Of a DNA stretch of 64,000 nucleotides, positions 24,935-35,370 are shown one piece after another. The stretch spans positions 186,001 to 250,000 of the forward strand of contig JALRMH010000007.1 of NCBI GenBank assembly GCA_026119935.1, read 5' to 3'. Under the pieces are notes generated by a model. That model did not search any database. It saw only the letters and a program-made list of their open reading frames with translations, and was not told the origin of the DNA. Made by a program: the position numbers and the translations under genes. This stretch comes from Endothia cerciana (lineage: Eukaryota; Ascomycota; Sordariomycetes; Diaporthales; Cryphonectriaceae). Numbering within the stretch: position 1 is the stretch's first letter; each line of letters starts with the position of its first letter.

Positions 24935-26117
24935 ATGCTATGCCTGAACCTGTCTAGTGACGTGATGCATGGCTGCTACGAGGTCTTGCACTGGGAAAGT
25001 ATGGGGGGCACACGCCGTTCGCGCCGGACGCCGACTCTACACGCATCTCACACCTGCAGGCTCACTGCAGTCGGTTTCCCCCGGGTCAGCATAGTTCAGA
25101 GCGGCCTACTTCTTCGTTCAGCAGGGCCTAGCGTTCGAGGCATGGGTCACGATAGACCCTAACCAGACAAAATAAGAGCAGCAGCACCTCTTGCCATGGT
25201 GTTCGGTAGTCCATGTCTGCGGGTTAGATGATCTCCTGCCATGTACGGTCGCTTTCAGTCACGCTGGACTACTTTGCGCCTCTCGATTGCAAATGCGATT
25301 GATTGTTTTCACTGTTTACTGAGATTGACAATCGGAAGTACATGATGAGTACATGAGAGCAACTTCTTTCAACGAAGCCTAGTGCAGCTTCCGCAAGAGA
25401 ATAAAAGTCTCACATCATATCCGTACAGAACGATTCTGCCATTTATCGCCCGCCCGCCCACCATCTTCTTTCATTCGGCTGCACCAAGAACATCCCTCGC
25501 AGTCCCTCCACGGGGTCGAAGAACCCCCTACCTCCGCCCCAAAATAATAAATCGTCATGCCATTCGTGTGTCGGTAGATGAGTTTCCGTCAAGATAGTGC
25601 ATGTATGTATGTATCAGTCATCGTAGACTGATCCGATCCGATCACCTTCCCGAACGCCGCGCAGGAAGTAGGAAAGAAACATTAGGAGCATGAACCGGAA
25701 TGTCGTGGACCCCGACTCCTCCTTTCCCATCGCACAGGGCCGGTCGTCCGTCCACCTCCTTAAACGCCTTTTGCAGATGTGAGGTAATTTTTTCTTTTGT
25801 GGAAAACAAGGAGAATCGGTGATCTGATAAGACAGAGACGGTGAAAGGGATATGAAGTGTCAGACGGCGGTGGTAATAGGAATTATAAAAGAAAAAAAGA
25901 TAGCTTGGAGAAGGCAAGGACGAGGCCAGCGTTCGGAGCGCGAGATTAGAATGTCGTAGTAGAAGGGGCGTCAAGCGACGTGAGGTAGTGTTGGTTGGGT
26001 GGTGAGCACCGCAGGCGAGCCGCGGGCCGTTGGCCCCCGAACGGGTTGTTTATCAGGAAACCACCCCCCCCCCTCTGCCCCCACCTCTCAGCCTCGGCGG
26101 ACGGGGATGCACCATTT
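24935..26117. other. Convergent spacer after TAH18
   Basis: 3' flanks of two convergent genes; no other coding signal. A perfect ATCTGATAA lies at 25822-25830 but sits downstream of both genes. Confidence 0.5.
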
Positions 26118-27743
26118 CTAGTTCTCCCAGCTGTATCTCTTGTCCGAGAACTGCGGGATGTGCACGATGTCGTTGCCGCCGACGACCCGGTCCTTTCCGA
26201 TCATCGACAGGTTCTTGACGATCTGCGCCTGGATGCGCGCCTCCTCCTCGACCGTAAAGTTGCTGCCCAGGCTGTCGGCCGACGGGCGCCGTCCCCGCGG
26301 GCCCTCACTGTCCAATTCCCGGTAGGCATGGACCGAGTGCTCCCGCGTGAAGGTGGGGTTCACCGGGTTCTGGTGGGGACGGAAGGGGTTGTTCTCGTGC
26401 AGGAGGGGGTCCTGGTATGTGAGGGGGCTCAATGTGTCGGCGGATGAGGCTGTGGCGGGGCGGCCCATGTCCCCCTTCGCTACCAAGACCCGTGGCACCG
26501 ACCGGGGCTCGTGCTGCTCGACCGAGAATTGGCCGGGTGTCGGCATCGGCATGCCGCTGGGCAGCGGGCCCAGGCACACAAAGTTCGTGGAGTCGATGGG
26601 TGCCTTTTGGCTCTGGGTCGGGGAGTGTTGGGATCCAGTCGGCGAGTAGGTCGGGGTTGGCGGTGGCAGGGATATCGAGACCGTCTGCGCGCCAGAATTC
26701 GACCTGCTCATGTTTGGTACCGACGTGGAAGAGTGAGGAGAAGCTGGGGGGTATGACGGGTGGTCTGAACGGTTCGAGTCGGACGAGTGTAAAGAGGGCG
26801 AACCGTATGAGATCTCTGAGGCGAAGAGGTCCTTTGGTGGAGACGTCCGGTGTGGTGACGGTATGCTCGGTACCGGTATGTTGAATGAGTAGTATTCGTA
26901 CGGTGAAGAAGGAGCGGTGAGGGTTGAGTAGGCCGAGTAAGCATCGGAAGGGCTTCGTGAGTGTGCCGGCGGCGCGATGGTCAGAGGCGGAGGCGGACCC
27001 GTGCGCTTGCGGTGCCAGGCCGCCTGGGGGGCGGTGGTGACCGGAGGCATCTCCAGCGCAAGCTTGTTGATATCGAGGCTCCCAAGAGGCGGGGGCGTCG
27101 AGGTCCCTTCCGGCCGGTAGTGCGGCATTGGGCTCACATCCCGCTCTGGCTTGCTCGCGAAGGTCGTGTAGCTGATGTCCCGCTCTGACCTGCCCGCAGA
27201 GGATGTATAGGGCGGGACAGGCCCTTGGGCATCCACCTCCCGGCTTGCCCGCTCGAACGGGTCGTCGAGTTCCGCCCCGAAGAGGACCTTGCCATCTCCA
27301 AACAAGCCGCCTTCAAGCTCGGCGGCCGACCCACGGCGGTCCATGGGCAGTCCCCCGAGCTCCTTGTCTGGCAGCTGCAGCGGCTGGAGGCCCGCCTCGG
27401 AGAGACAGGTCTCGGGCGTGGCGTTCAGCTCTGCCCTTGACTTGCGTCGCTTCGGGGAGAGGACAGCGAGCACGCGGCCGAGCCGGTTCCGCGGCGCGTT
27501 CGCCTCCCTGCCGGCCTCATAACACTTCATGGCCTCCCAAGTCTCCGTGCGCGGCCTCGAATCTATCCTTGTCCGCGGGCGGCGGTAGCAATACCAGTAC
27601 AGGCCGGCGACGACGCTAAGACTGACGATTAGGGCGATTCCGACACCGATGCCGACGGTGGCACCGAGGCTGAGCGATAGTGTTGAACTTGGACTGCTGG
27701 CGGATCGGTTCAGGGACGCAAGGTGTCTGGCCAAAGGCGCCAT
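26118..27743 (-). CDS. Single-pass membrane protein with long Ser/Pro-rich tail, function unknown
   Basis: One open exon of 541 residues from the first in-frame ATG (27743); a TAG stop lies just upstream of the frame at 27840-27842. Residues 1-24 are Ser/Leu-rich. A Gly/Ala/Val-rich membrane helix (about 25-48, SLGATVGIGVGIALIVSLSV...) is followed by WYCYRRPRTR, a positive stop-transfer patch. The remaining roughly 480 residues are Ser/Pro/Thr-rich, low-complexity and probably cytoplasmic, with many tyrosines in SPYEYYSFN-like contexts and a short conserved-looking C-terminal helix (NFTVEEEARIQAQIVKNLSMIGKDRVVGGNDIVHIPQF). The layout resembles fungal Mid2/Wsc-like or receptor-like tails, but no cysteine-rich ectodomain is present. 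An additional upstream exon supplying an ectodomain cannot be excluded. I do not recognise the family. Confidence 0.7.
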   Translation of the reverse strand: MAPLARHLASLNRSASSPSSTLSLSLGATVGIGVGIALIVSLSVVAGLYWYCYRRPRTRIDSRPRTETWEAMKCYEAGREANAPRNRLGRVLAVLSPKRRKSRAELNATPETCLSEAGLQPLQLPDKELGGLPMDRRGSAAELEGGLFGDGKVLFGAELDDPFERASREVDAQGPVPPYTSSAGRSERDISYTTFASKPERDVSPMPHYRPEGTSTPPPLGSLDINKLALEMPPVTTAPQAAWHRKRTGPPPPLTIAPPAHSRSPSDAYSAYSTLTAPSSPYEYYSFNIPVPSIPSPHRTSPPKDLFASEISYGSPSLHSSDSNRSDHPSYPPASPHSSTSVPNMSRSNSGAQTVSISLPPPTPTYSPTGSQHSPTQSQKAPIDSTNFVCLGPLPSGMPMPTPGQFSVEQHEPRSVPRVLVAKGDMGRPATASSADTLSPLTYQDPLLHENNPFRPHQNPVNPTFTREHSVHAYRELDSEGPRGRRPSADSLGSNFTVEEEARIQAQIVKNLSMIGKDRVVGGNDIVHIPQFSDKRYSWEN

Positions 27744-28014
27744 CGGGGTGCTCCCGAGGGCTGGACTGAATATCAGAATCGACAGTCCCGCCGGACCTGT
27801 ATCCACCGGCTGCTCAAGACTGGGTAACCCTCGAAACACCTAGACGAAATTGCCATGCCCCGATCAGAATCCGCAGTGTTGTCCGTGTGTTGTCGCTTCG
27901 TGGGCCGCGTCGTGTGCTCTGCAATGCGCCTTCGCCTCAATGGGGCTGAGGTGGGGATTTGCGCTGACTGATGCACGCAGTGCTAGGCTCCGGATGATTA
28001 TCTGGCGGTCTGCG

Positions 28015-28074
28015 TCTGTGTCTGTGTCTGTGTCTGTGTCTGTGTCTGTGTCTGTGTCTGTGTCTGTGTCTGTG
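28015..28074 (+). repeat. Hexanucleotide microsatellite (TCTGTG)10
   Basis: Ten perfect copies of TCTGTG, followed by variant units (TCTGCT, CTTGCT). It lies about 270 bases upstream of the membrane-protein start, so probably in its promoter or leader. Confidence 0.95.
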
Positions 28075-30081
28075 TCTGCTCTTGCTCTTACTCTTGCTCT
28101 CCCGGCCCCCCCTCCGGTCTCTTGTTGGCAGTTGGGGTCAAGGGAAGACGGCACAGAGAACCTGGCGACGACGCGGAAGCGCGAGGGAGAGAAGAGTGAG
28201 AGAGAGGGCAGGTAGGACTTATTAAATTGTGACAGGGGAGGAGTCACACACGGGCACGACGGGAGGGGGGGGGGAAGGCAGAGGGGCTACAGGTCCCCAG
28301 GGAAGGATTTCCTACTTGCTAGCCTGGATGAGCGATGACACCCAAGCCCAATCGGCGGGTCTCACTGCGACCCTGGAACATCACAGTTGCTGCAAGGGCG
28401 GTTCTGGCGGTCCCGAGCTCTGACCGGCCCTGCTGCAGGTCTTCAATGGTCCTCATGGGTAGGTACCTCCGTCCCCAGCCTGCACCGCTGATGATGGAGA
28501 TAACCCCGTGCTCGTTTTGAGGCTATGGCCGCCAGGGGCTTGTATGATGGCCTTCACCGGGCAGGCGTCGTGGTGGCGGCGGTGATGTTGGTAGTCTCGT
28601 TGGCAAGGTTGTCGATAGTGTGTCGACCTAGCGCTGGCAGGCTGCGAGGCTTGTCTGCGTATCGATCCGCCTCAGCGATTAATTCATCGAGATACAGTAT
28701 TCGTATGCGCACGTCATTGATCGTGGGCCACATGATCCCATCACACGTGAGGGCAAGGGAGAGAGACACACACATAACACGGAGGGAGAGGGGTGAGGCG
28801 TGGGTGCGAAGGAAGATAGGTGTAATTAGAGAGGTAAGCGTCGGTGGGCCTCCGGCACACCAGTGTCTCTGCCTCTGCTGGGCACGACGCTGAGAACCTA
28901 CCTGGTGCTGACTCCCTCCCTCTCTTGCTGCACGACATTGTCAAAAGGGACGCCCGCCGACTTTCCCGGTTCAAACCCGTACAATCTCCATCTGCAATTT
29001 CCTACCCACGATTCCAAATGATATCTACCGCCGTTGCCACACCCCATCTCACCATCACCTGGGGCCTCTGCCACTTACCCCTCCATTCATTCAAAAGACC
29101 TCACGTGTGCTGCAGATCATGTCTCCGTTGCTCGCCTGACGATGAGCTAATCCGGCAATTTAGTCAGATCTCGTACTGATATCCTCGCGGTGGGGACGTC
29201 TCGGTGTCAGACAACCACGAGAGACGACGGGTCGCTGCCAAACACCGTCCACAACCTCATCACACAGCCGTTGCCGGCGTGGTTGAATCTGCATGAACGT
29301 CCCTAATCTGCGCCCGACGCGGACAGAGGGGTGCATGTCCGGTCAGGGGCATCAAAAACCCGCGCAACGCCCGCACCTCCCAAACCCGGCGGGGATCAAG
29401 AAGGATTCACAGCCATCCCGCACACTCCTCCGCTTGAAGGATCCAAATCCCTGCCGGGCCACGCGCGCGCGCGCTGCCAGCGTGGGTTGCGCTGGGGCTC
29501 CCGCTAAGGGGTCTTCAGGGCGGCCGAGCCCGGCAGTCTTAATCTTGGGACAGGCGTGCCCGGGGGGGAGGGCTCATTAGGTCGAACGTCGATGATTGCT
29601 GCTGACGCGCAGGAGGGACGCGCTCGAGCTCCCTCGGCAGGTCGCTACCATTGGCTGCAAGAGGGGATGATCTATCCGATGTGACGCTGACGGGGAAATT
29701 TCCGCTCTGGTGCCCCTACCCAGTGATTTTCTTCTAGAACTTCCTGAAGCGGTCCCGAGGAAGACGCCATACCACCCTTTGTGGTCATTCCACGTGGTCG
29801 TGCTTCTACATCATGCAGACCGAGCCGTGGTAAGAGGTTCGGACACCCCGGGGACAATCTCCACGATGGCTTTGCATAGACTGGATGTCAGCAAGCCAAG
29901 GCGGTGTCTGCAGGGCTCTACTGTCTGGTGCTTACACCCTAGAGTGCGTGTGAGCGCGCGCCAAGCTTGAGCTGCCGTGATGTCAGACCAGGACAACAAG
30001 GCTCTGCCGGGAGATGTGAAGGTCGGTGAATGCCCATGGGGGATGTTCCGAGATCGAGACTCGAGATGCGTGTTTCAAAAA

Positions 30082-30108
30082 GCTGCATGCGCTGCATGCG
30101 CTGCATGC
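30082..30108 (+). repeat. Three tandem copies of GCTGCATGC
   Basis: Three exact 9-base units, each containing the palindrome GCATGC, then a partial fourth unit. No gene is nearby. Confidence 0.9.
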
Positions 30109-31476
30109 GCTGCCGTTGACGGCGCGCGAGTACGGGCCCGAAAGGACTTTGGCGGAACCGACTGGCCGCCCAGCTTTCTTGATCGGGAAGGCCGAATCTA
30201 ACACCTGCGAGCTTTATGCGCTCCGGCCTGCGGTTTGGACTCTAACCGCAAGGTCTCAAACCCCGCCTTCTGGTCCGTAATGGTCGTTATAACTTTCCTC
30301 ATCGATTTCAGGTACGCTGCTTCCGTGACACGAGGCCGCAAGCGGAGGCAGTGGCTCTCTATAAGCACAAGCACGCGCCCAAGCCCAGGCATGGAACCAG
30401 GAACGATGCCCTTAGTTCCGACTGAGTGGCTGGCTGCTGGGCTCCGTCTGTAGCTTGCGAGACGGTTGCTTGGGGCTCTCACAGAAGTGCAACCGCCACT
30501 TGAGGCGAGGCTGTCTGTTTTCGTTCCTCTACTCGAAGCTTGGTGAATAGGATCCGATCGACGCGCCCAAGTGCGGACAGTCAGAGGTCCCCGGAGTGAG
30601 GAGGCTTACTAGAGACCAATCCCACCCAACGTTTTTCCTTGTCGTAGATAGGACTCAAGAAAGAGTAGAATGGCACATGGTGCAGGCGAGATGGCCCCGA
30701 CCCCCAAAGGGTAGGCTCTCGAGTTGGATGATGTGCCCGTAAGGCCTGGCCAGACATTGAAGCGCGACAGACGCATGGCGCGTAGCAGTGGCATATTGAA
30801 CCTCACGGGGCCTCAACCCATCGCCGACAGGCTCATTCGCTGAGTATCACCTGGACAAGTGAACCGCCCTTCTGCCAGAGGAGAAGGCCCTACGTACGGG
30901 AGCCTCTGATGGCCCAGTCAGACTCTTCATTACGCGGATACCTGCGTAACAACTCGTCATCACTCAACGCAGGTGTGAGTGTGGACGAACCGGCAATCTA
31001 ATGTCATCCAAAGCGCGGGTGCCTAAGACTCAGTTGTGAATCTGTCTGTCGTCGATGGCTTCTGTACTTCTTGCTACTTTGACTTTGATCGTCGTGGAGC
31101 ATATTGATGGTGCGCAGAGGGAGCACGCTTCGCCGAGCATGATTCGCAATCTGTCGTCACTCAAGGGAGGGAGAGCTTAAGAGGCATGGCCTCCACTCAG
31201 CCGCGTGGAAGCTTGTCACGGTAATGCGTGACTGTGACACCCGTACTAATGATTCTCTGTCACATCCACTTTATTCTTGTGATAACTCGTGCCTTTCAAA
31301 GCTCTATAAAAAAAAACACGCGGCTTGAGTTTCTATTAACCTCAGGTCCTGTCTTCGTTACATTAGATCCATCAATAATACACTTGGCCTCCACGGGGAC
31401 CACAACAAAGGCTTTCCAGTCTGACCAACTATATGCATACCCAACAAAAGACCATACCCGAAATCCGAACACAACA

Positions 31477-32225
31477 ATGAGTGACCAGTCCACCAACTCA
31501 GGATTGAACGCCACCGAGTGGGAGGAGGAATACCCAGCAGAGCTGGACCGCCTTGGAATTGTTTCGACCGTTGATTATCTTGAAGTCAATTTGCGTCAAA
31601 GGCGCCTCTGTGACTTCCGCACACTACAGCCTCGTGACGACCCCAGGCGATGTCCCAGAAACGCCAGGATGCGCGGTCAAGATGTGCTCAACCTGCGTTG
31701 GAAGCTCGACCAGGACCGTGTCTGGCTCATCAGCGCCGAAGACCTCGATGCACTTGCGTCTCCCGGTCAAGAGATGGTCGAGGTCTTTCGCTTTAGAACG
31801 ATCACCCTGTATCTTGTTCCAGAGAATTGGTCCCCCGCACAGTCAGTCTCTCGCTAACGGCTTCATCCGTGGTCGAGATGTTGAGCTAACACATACATGT
31901 ATGGGCTGACAGGCTGGCAACGACTGATGTTGTTCAGATCCTGGACCACGTCATGAGTTCCGCATACCTCACCAACAGCAGGTACAGGTGGCTTGAACCA
32001 TGCAGAGGAACGATTACCAACCACTGCTGGATTACCGTTGATGGACAGATATTCCCTATACGGCCGCCGATTGACATTAGGTGGAAGCTTGTGAAGACTC
32101 CCACACGCTCGTGGAATTGGGACGTCGCGAACACAAGGATATTATCAAGGGGATCAAATTATAGCTCGGTGCCATCTTCCAACACGGCGGGGTCGTCATC
32201 GGGAGCTGCACCATTGCCCTCATGA
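31477..32225 (+). CDS. Hypothetical protein, paralogue A of an unrecognised family
   Basis: Exons 31477-31841 and 31913-32225 give 225 residues. The intron (71 bases) has donor GTCAGT, branch GAGCTAAC and acceptor CAG; the donor is unusual but the position is shared with copy B. No signal peptide or membrane segment is seen. Segments shared with copy B are IVS-x-VD near residue 28, LC-(D/T)-F, a W-(T/L)-I block, the strand-like VFRFRTITLYL, then after the intron QL(A/S)T-x-D-x2-x-(I/V)LD-x-V, and W-(L/V)-EPC-(R/K)-G. The C-terminus is Ser/Gly/Ala-rich. The last 67 coding bases overlap the end of copy B on the other strand. The domain is probably a small alpha/beta fold, but no function can be assigned. 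It could be a lineage-specific, fast-evolving family. Confidence 0.65.
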
Positions 32226-32889
32226 AGCTGCTCTGTCGGTGCGACTGACCACTCTACACACTGTATGTCCTTCGGCGATAAAGCGTACACCGATCCGTTT
32301 TCGCGCACCCGGGCACAGGTGAACACCTCGCCCTTGCATGGCTCAACCCATAAGTTGCCGTGTCTTTGGTAACGGCGGGATGATTCGATCACGCGATCTA
32401 GGACCTTGAAAATATCATGCGTTGAGAGTCTTCCTCGGCATTTATGTCAGCTCGTTCCCCTCTAATCCCCTGTCTGAATCGCGCAAGAGAGAAGCGATGT
32501 GAGACGTACTGAAGATCGTCATTCTCCTAGGTGTAAACAGACAGAGTCACGGTTCCGAAGCGCAGGACTACACACCAAGGGTCTGGATGGAGTTCAGCAC
32601 AATTGATCTCGGCCTCCGCCAGACCATGGGCCATGATGGTCCAGTATCCTGGTTTCTCTTTTCTGTCGAGACAGCATTTGAGGTTGGCCAGGTCGAGGTA
32701 TGACAGACCTAACCAGGTATCGTGGGCGTCCCTGGAATAGAGATAGTCTCTCTCGGTGATGGATCCGAAGGTGCAGAGGTGGATGGCTCCCAGATTTTTC
32801 TTTTCTTTCCAGTCGACAAGGCTAACAATCTCCGTTTTCTCGATGCTGTGCCACCCTGGAACGGTCTCGTCGTGGTGATTTTGACTCAT
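32159..32889 (-). pseudogene. Paralogue B of the same family, in-frame TAG
   Basis: Exons 32510-32889 and 32159-32429 align with copy A along their whole length and share the intron position and phase (donor CA|GTACGT, acceptor GAAG). The frame runs 217 codons, but codon 121 is TAG (32527-32529), ten bases past the conserved strand VLRFGTVTLSVY. After the stop the coding similarity to copy A resumes (QLSTHDIFKVLDRVIES, LWVEPCKGEV). Either the copy is a recently inactivated pseudogene, it makes a 120-residue truncated protein, or an unseen alternative splice removes the stop. Start at ATG 32889 (MSQNHHDE). Copies A and B are convergent and overlap by 67 bases at their ends. Confidence 0.6.
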
Positions 32890-33205
32890 GGGGAGATGGT
32901 TGCGATTGGAGTTTCCCGGTACCCTTCAAGGTGTAATGTAAGTAAGTGAGCTAGTCTTGTTGATGCTCTCTCAGGGTGACAGATGGAAGAGACACGGGAC
33001 GAGCCCATGGAAAGCACCTTTGTAGACCGCTGAAAGGCCGTGCAGAGCTACTCACTACAAACGGCCAGGGTTTCCTAACCAGGAAGTCGTGATACTACGC
33101 CTACCACATCATCACCTCTCCTGAAGAAGGGGGGGGGGGAGGGGCCTGTAATCGAGTCTGAATCCAATTAGCCCTGTTAACTCGACCCTCCCGAGACCAG
33201 GTAGC

Positions 33206-33612
33206 CTATTGTGAACTCGCCCACGCCGTAAGTAAATCATTAATGCCCATTTTGTGAATGCCACCTTCCATGTCCTCGAGAAATTCCCCAGTTGGGCCAA
33301 AAAAATTCACGGCATGCAAGCGATCTGGTCCCAAAAGCAGCCACGTTTCGTGATCGGCCGCAGCGAGGGTGGGGTGAGACCGGGTTGGCCTGATCTGATG
33401 TAGCCGGGAAACATCAGACGACAGTCTCGCCCAGTATGTAACGAGATCCGATAGGCTTCTCAAGTATGTTAGCTGGTCTGCTCCAAGGTCCCAGTGCTAC
33501 TAGTAGCTGCAGGTAGAGCTAGCTCAAGGGGTTGCACCCACCTCACAACTAATGACCGTAGGCTGAATGCCTCATCCACATCTATTGGCCCCTGGGCCGC
33601 GGAACTTGGCAT
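33206..33612 (-). pseudogene. Probable third, 5'-truncated paralogue (copy C)
   Basis: Two segments, 33542-33612 and 33206-33458, join in phase through an intron with GTGGGT donor and GCTAAC branch to give 107 residues. The first segment (DEAFSLRSLVV) matches the strand before the intron in copies A and B, and the second starts SLSDLVTYWARLSSDVSRL, then a WLLLGPDRLHAV strand, matching their second exons in layout. The N-terminal two thirds of the family domain is missing. An in-frame extension upstream to 33657 is lysine-rich only because it reads through the T tract at 33627-33651. It is probably a remnant. Similarity is weak and was judged by eye. Confidence 0.35.
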
Positions 33613-33924
33613 TTCATCCTTTCTTCTTTCTTTTTTTTTTTTTCTTTTTTTCGGCATCGTTTGAGTCCACCACCCCGGCTGACAAGGCTAGCAGATCTCC
33701 CGGGGTATGGGAAGCGTTAGTTACGATTGGTTCATCGTCACTAGGCGGACATTTTAGTCGTGGAGGCCTAGTGCCGCTCAAGCGAGCACTACATCGCGCA
33801 TATATTGCCCAGCTGAATTTCCCGTCTTCTCGACGAACTTATTAAAGATGGGTCGAACATACGTTGATCGTGTCTGTTGCTCTTTTAAATTCTGCCAGGG
33901 CCTTTCCAGAGCGACCGAACAGCC
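33613..33924. other. Promoter-like spacer with T tract
   Basis: A C/T-rich stretch with long T runs (33627-33651) upstream of the esterase start; no gene seen. Confidence 0.4.
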
Positions 33925-35173
33925 ATGTCCAGCCACACACGCCCAAAGCTGACCGTGGGTGAGATGACCGGCCTGCTCGGCGTCTTCCCGCTCGTCGCCG
34001 GCACCATCCTCACCTTCTTCCTGACCAGCAGCTGGTTGCAGTGGAGGGATGGGACCCTGGTGCGCGGCAAGTCCCTGAGGAGGAACGCCATGGCGAGCTT
34101 CGGGACGGTCGTGAGCCTCCTGAACCCAAGCCAGCTCCGAGCCCTGTTCTTCAAGACGACGGGCCGGGCGATCGCGGATTACTGTGCGGCGAAAGACCTC
34201 CCCCACCGGTCGGTCTTGGTCAAGAACGACGATGGGTTCCCACCGGCGAGGCTGCACTTCATCGACTGCGAGCTGCAGCAGGAGGGCCGCATCCTTCTGT
34301 ATTTCCAGTACGTCCGTCCGTGAACGGCCCCCCCCCCCCCCAGACTGACCCGGCCCGGCAGTGCGGGCTTGGTAGTTCAAACCGTGGAATTGTGCTGCTT
34401 ACATGTTATTTTCCCACAGCGGAGGAGGTTTCCTTGTGCCCTTGCACTCTCCGGCCTTTGCCATACAGCTGGCACGAACGGCGCGTGCCTCGCCGGTCCT
34501 TCTCGAATACACGCTCGCGCCCGACTGTGTTTATCCGGGTCAACTAGCGCAGTCTGTGGCCGCTCTGCACCTACTTCTGCAGTACCGCCAGCCTTCGGAG
34601 ATCATAGTCGGAGGCGAGTCAGCCGGCGGAAACATGGCACTGGCTGTCGTGGCTCATCTGCAGCAGCCCAAGATTGGGATCACACCGTTGGTACTACCAT
34701 CCACAGGGAACACGCCAGCAAGTTTCAGAGGCGTCCTCGCGATCTCGCCGCGGACGGCGAATGAAGGAACAGCAGAAAGCTTTCGATACAATTCCGGAAA
34801 GGATTTCATGAGCAAGGACAGCCTCAGCGCAATCACCGAGACTTGGAAGCCCGCGAATGATGTTTGGGCCGCCCCGGTTCTGGCAAAGGATGGTTTTTGG
34901 GATGGTCTCAGGGCTGACAGGCTGTTGTTGATCGTCGGTGGCGACGAGGTGTACCGAAGCGATGTTTGCCGCGTGGCAAAGGTAATGAAGGCTGTTGATA
35001 TGGGGGTCGAAGCATGCGAATTGGTACCGGAAACCGAAGAGGGACAAGATCCGGCGTTGCAGTTGATCGTCTGCCCAGGAGAGATGCATTGTCAGGCTAG
35101 CTTGGATGCGAGCCTCGGTATTGTGGATGGAATTATGAGGTCGTCAATTACTCAGTGGCTGTCCAAATTTTAG
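33925..35173 (+). CDS. Alpha/beta-hydrolase fold-3 (HSL-type) esterase
   Basis: Exons 33925-34307 and 34420-35173 encode 378 residues. The oxyanion-hole motif HGGGF is created at the splice junction (H128, CA|C), which strongly supports the intron. The nucleophile is S195 in GESAGG; the likely acid is D303 (VGGDEVY) and the likely base H351 (GEMHCQ). An N-terminal hydrophobic segment (about residues 12-31, GLLGVFPLVAGTILTFFLTS) suggests a membrane anchor or signal anchor. The fold hydrolyses esters of small or acyl substrates; fungal relatives act in lipid turnover or in secondary-metabolite pathways. No biosynthetic core gene lies nearby. The intron (34308-34419) contains a 14-base C run. 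Confidence 0.9.
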
Positions 35174-35370
35174 TGGCATATAATCAAATGTAGAGATGAA
35201 ATTGAACGCAAATAGGCAACTGACTATACTGAGGGCGCCATGGTCTCAGCGGAACGCCGCCGACCATTTCAGATCACAATACAAGAGGAGAGAAACACAA
35301 ACAAGAAGATGACCACAGCCCCCTCTCGGTTGTGTTCTGCCTGAGACGCACTCTGTCATGCCGCGTCACG

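Larger units (their letters stand above)
27744..31476. other. 3.7 kb spacer without recognisable gene
   Basis: No conserved frame on either strand. A minus-strand frame at 28554-28775 reads plausibly (DVRIRILYLDELIAEADRY) but is short and isolated. The stretch contains a hexamer microsatellite (28015-28074), a 10-base G run (28265-28274) and a 9-base tandem repeat (30082-30108). Confidence 0.45.

Noticed and set aside
25822..25830. Another perfect ATCTGATAA
   Set aside because: It lies downstream of both neighbouring convergent genes, so a promoter role is unlikely. Kept only as a coincidence.
28554..28775. Minus-strand frame with plausible amino acid mix
   Set aside because: Only 73 codons, start codon not convincing, no conserved pattern or adjoining exons found.
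28969..28980. GGTTCAAACCC, B-box-like
   Set aside because: No cloverleaf could be folded from the surrounding bases.
33613..33657. Lysine-rich start for copy C
   Set aside because: It is the translation of a T tract on the other strand rather than family sequence.
922..35173. Idea that the iron regulator, diflavin reductase, dioxygenase and esterase form a siderophore or metabolite cluster
   Set aside because: No peptide synthetase, polyketide synthase, ornithine oxygenase or transporter is present, and the genes are separated by unrelated housekeeping genes.
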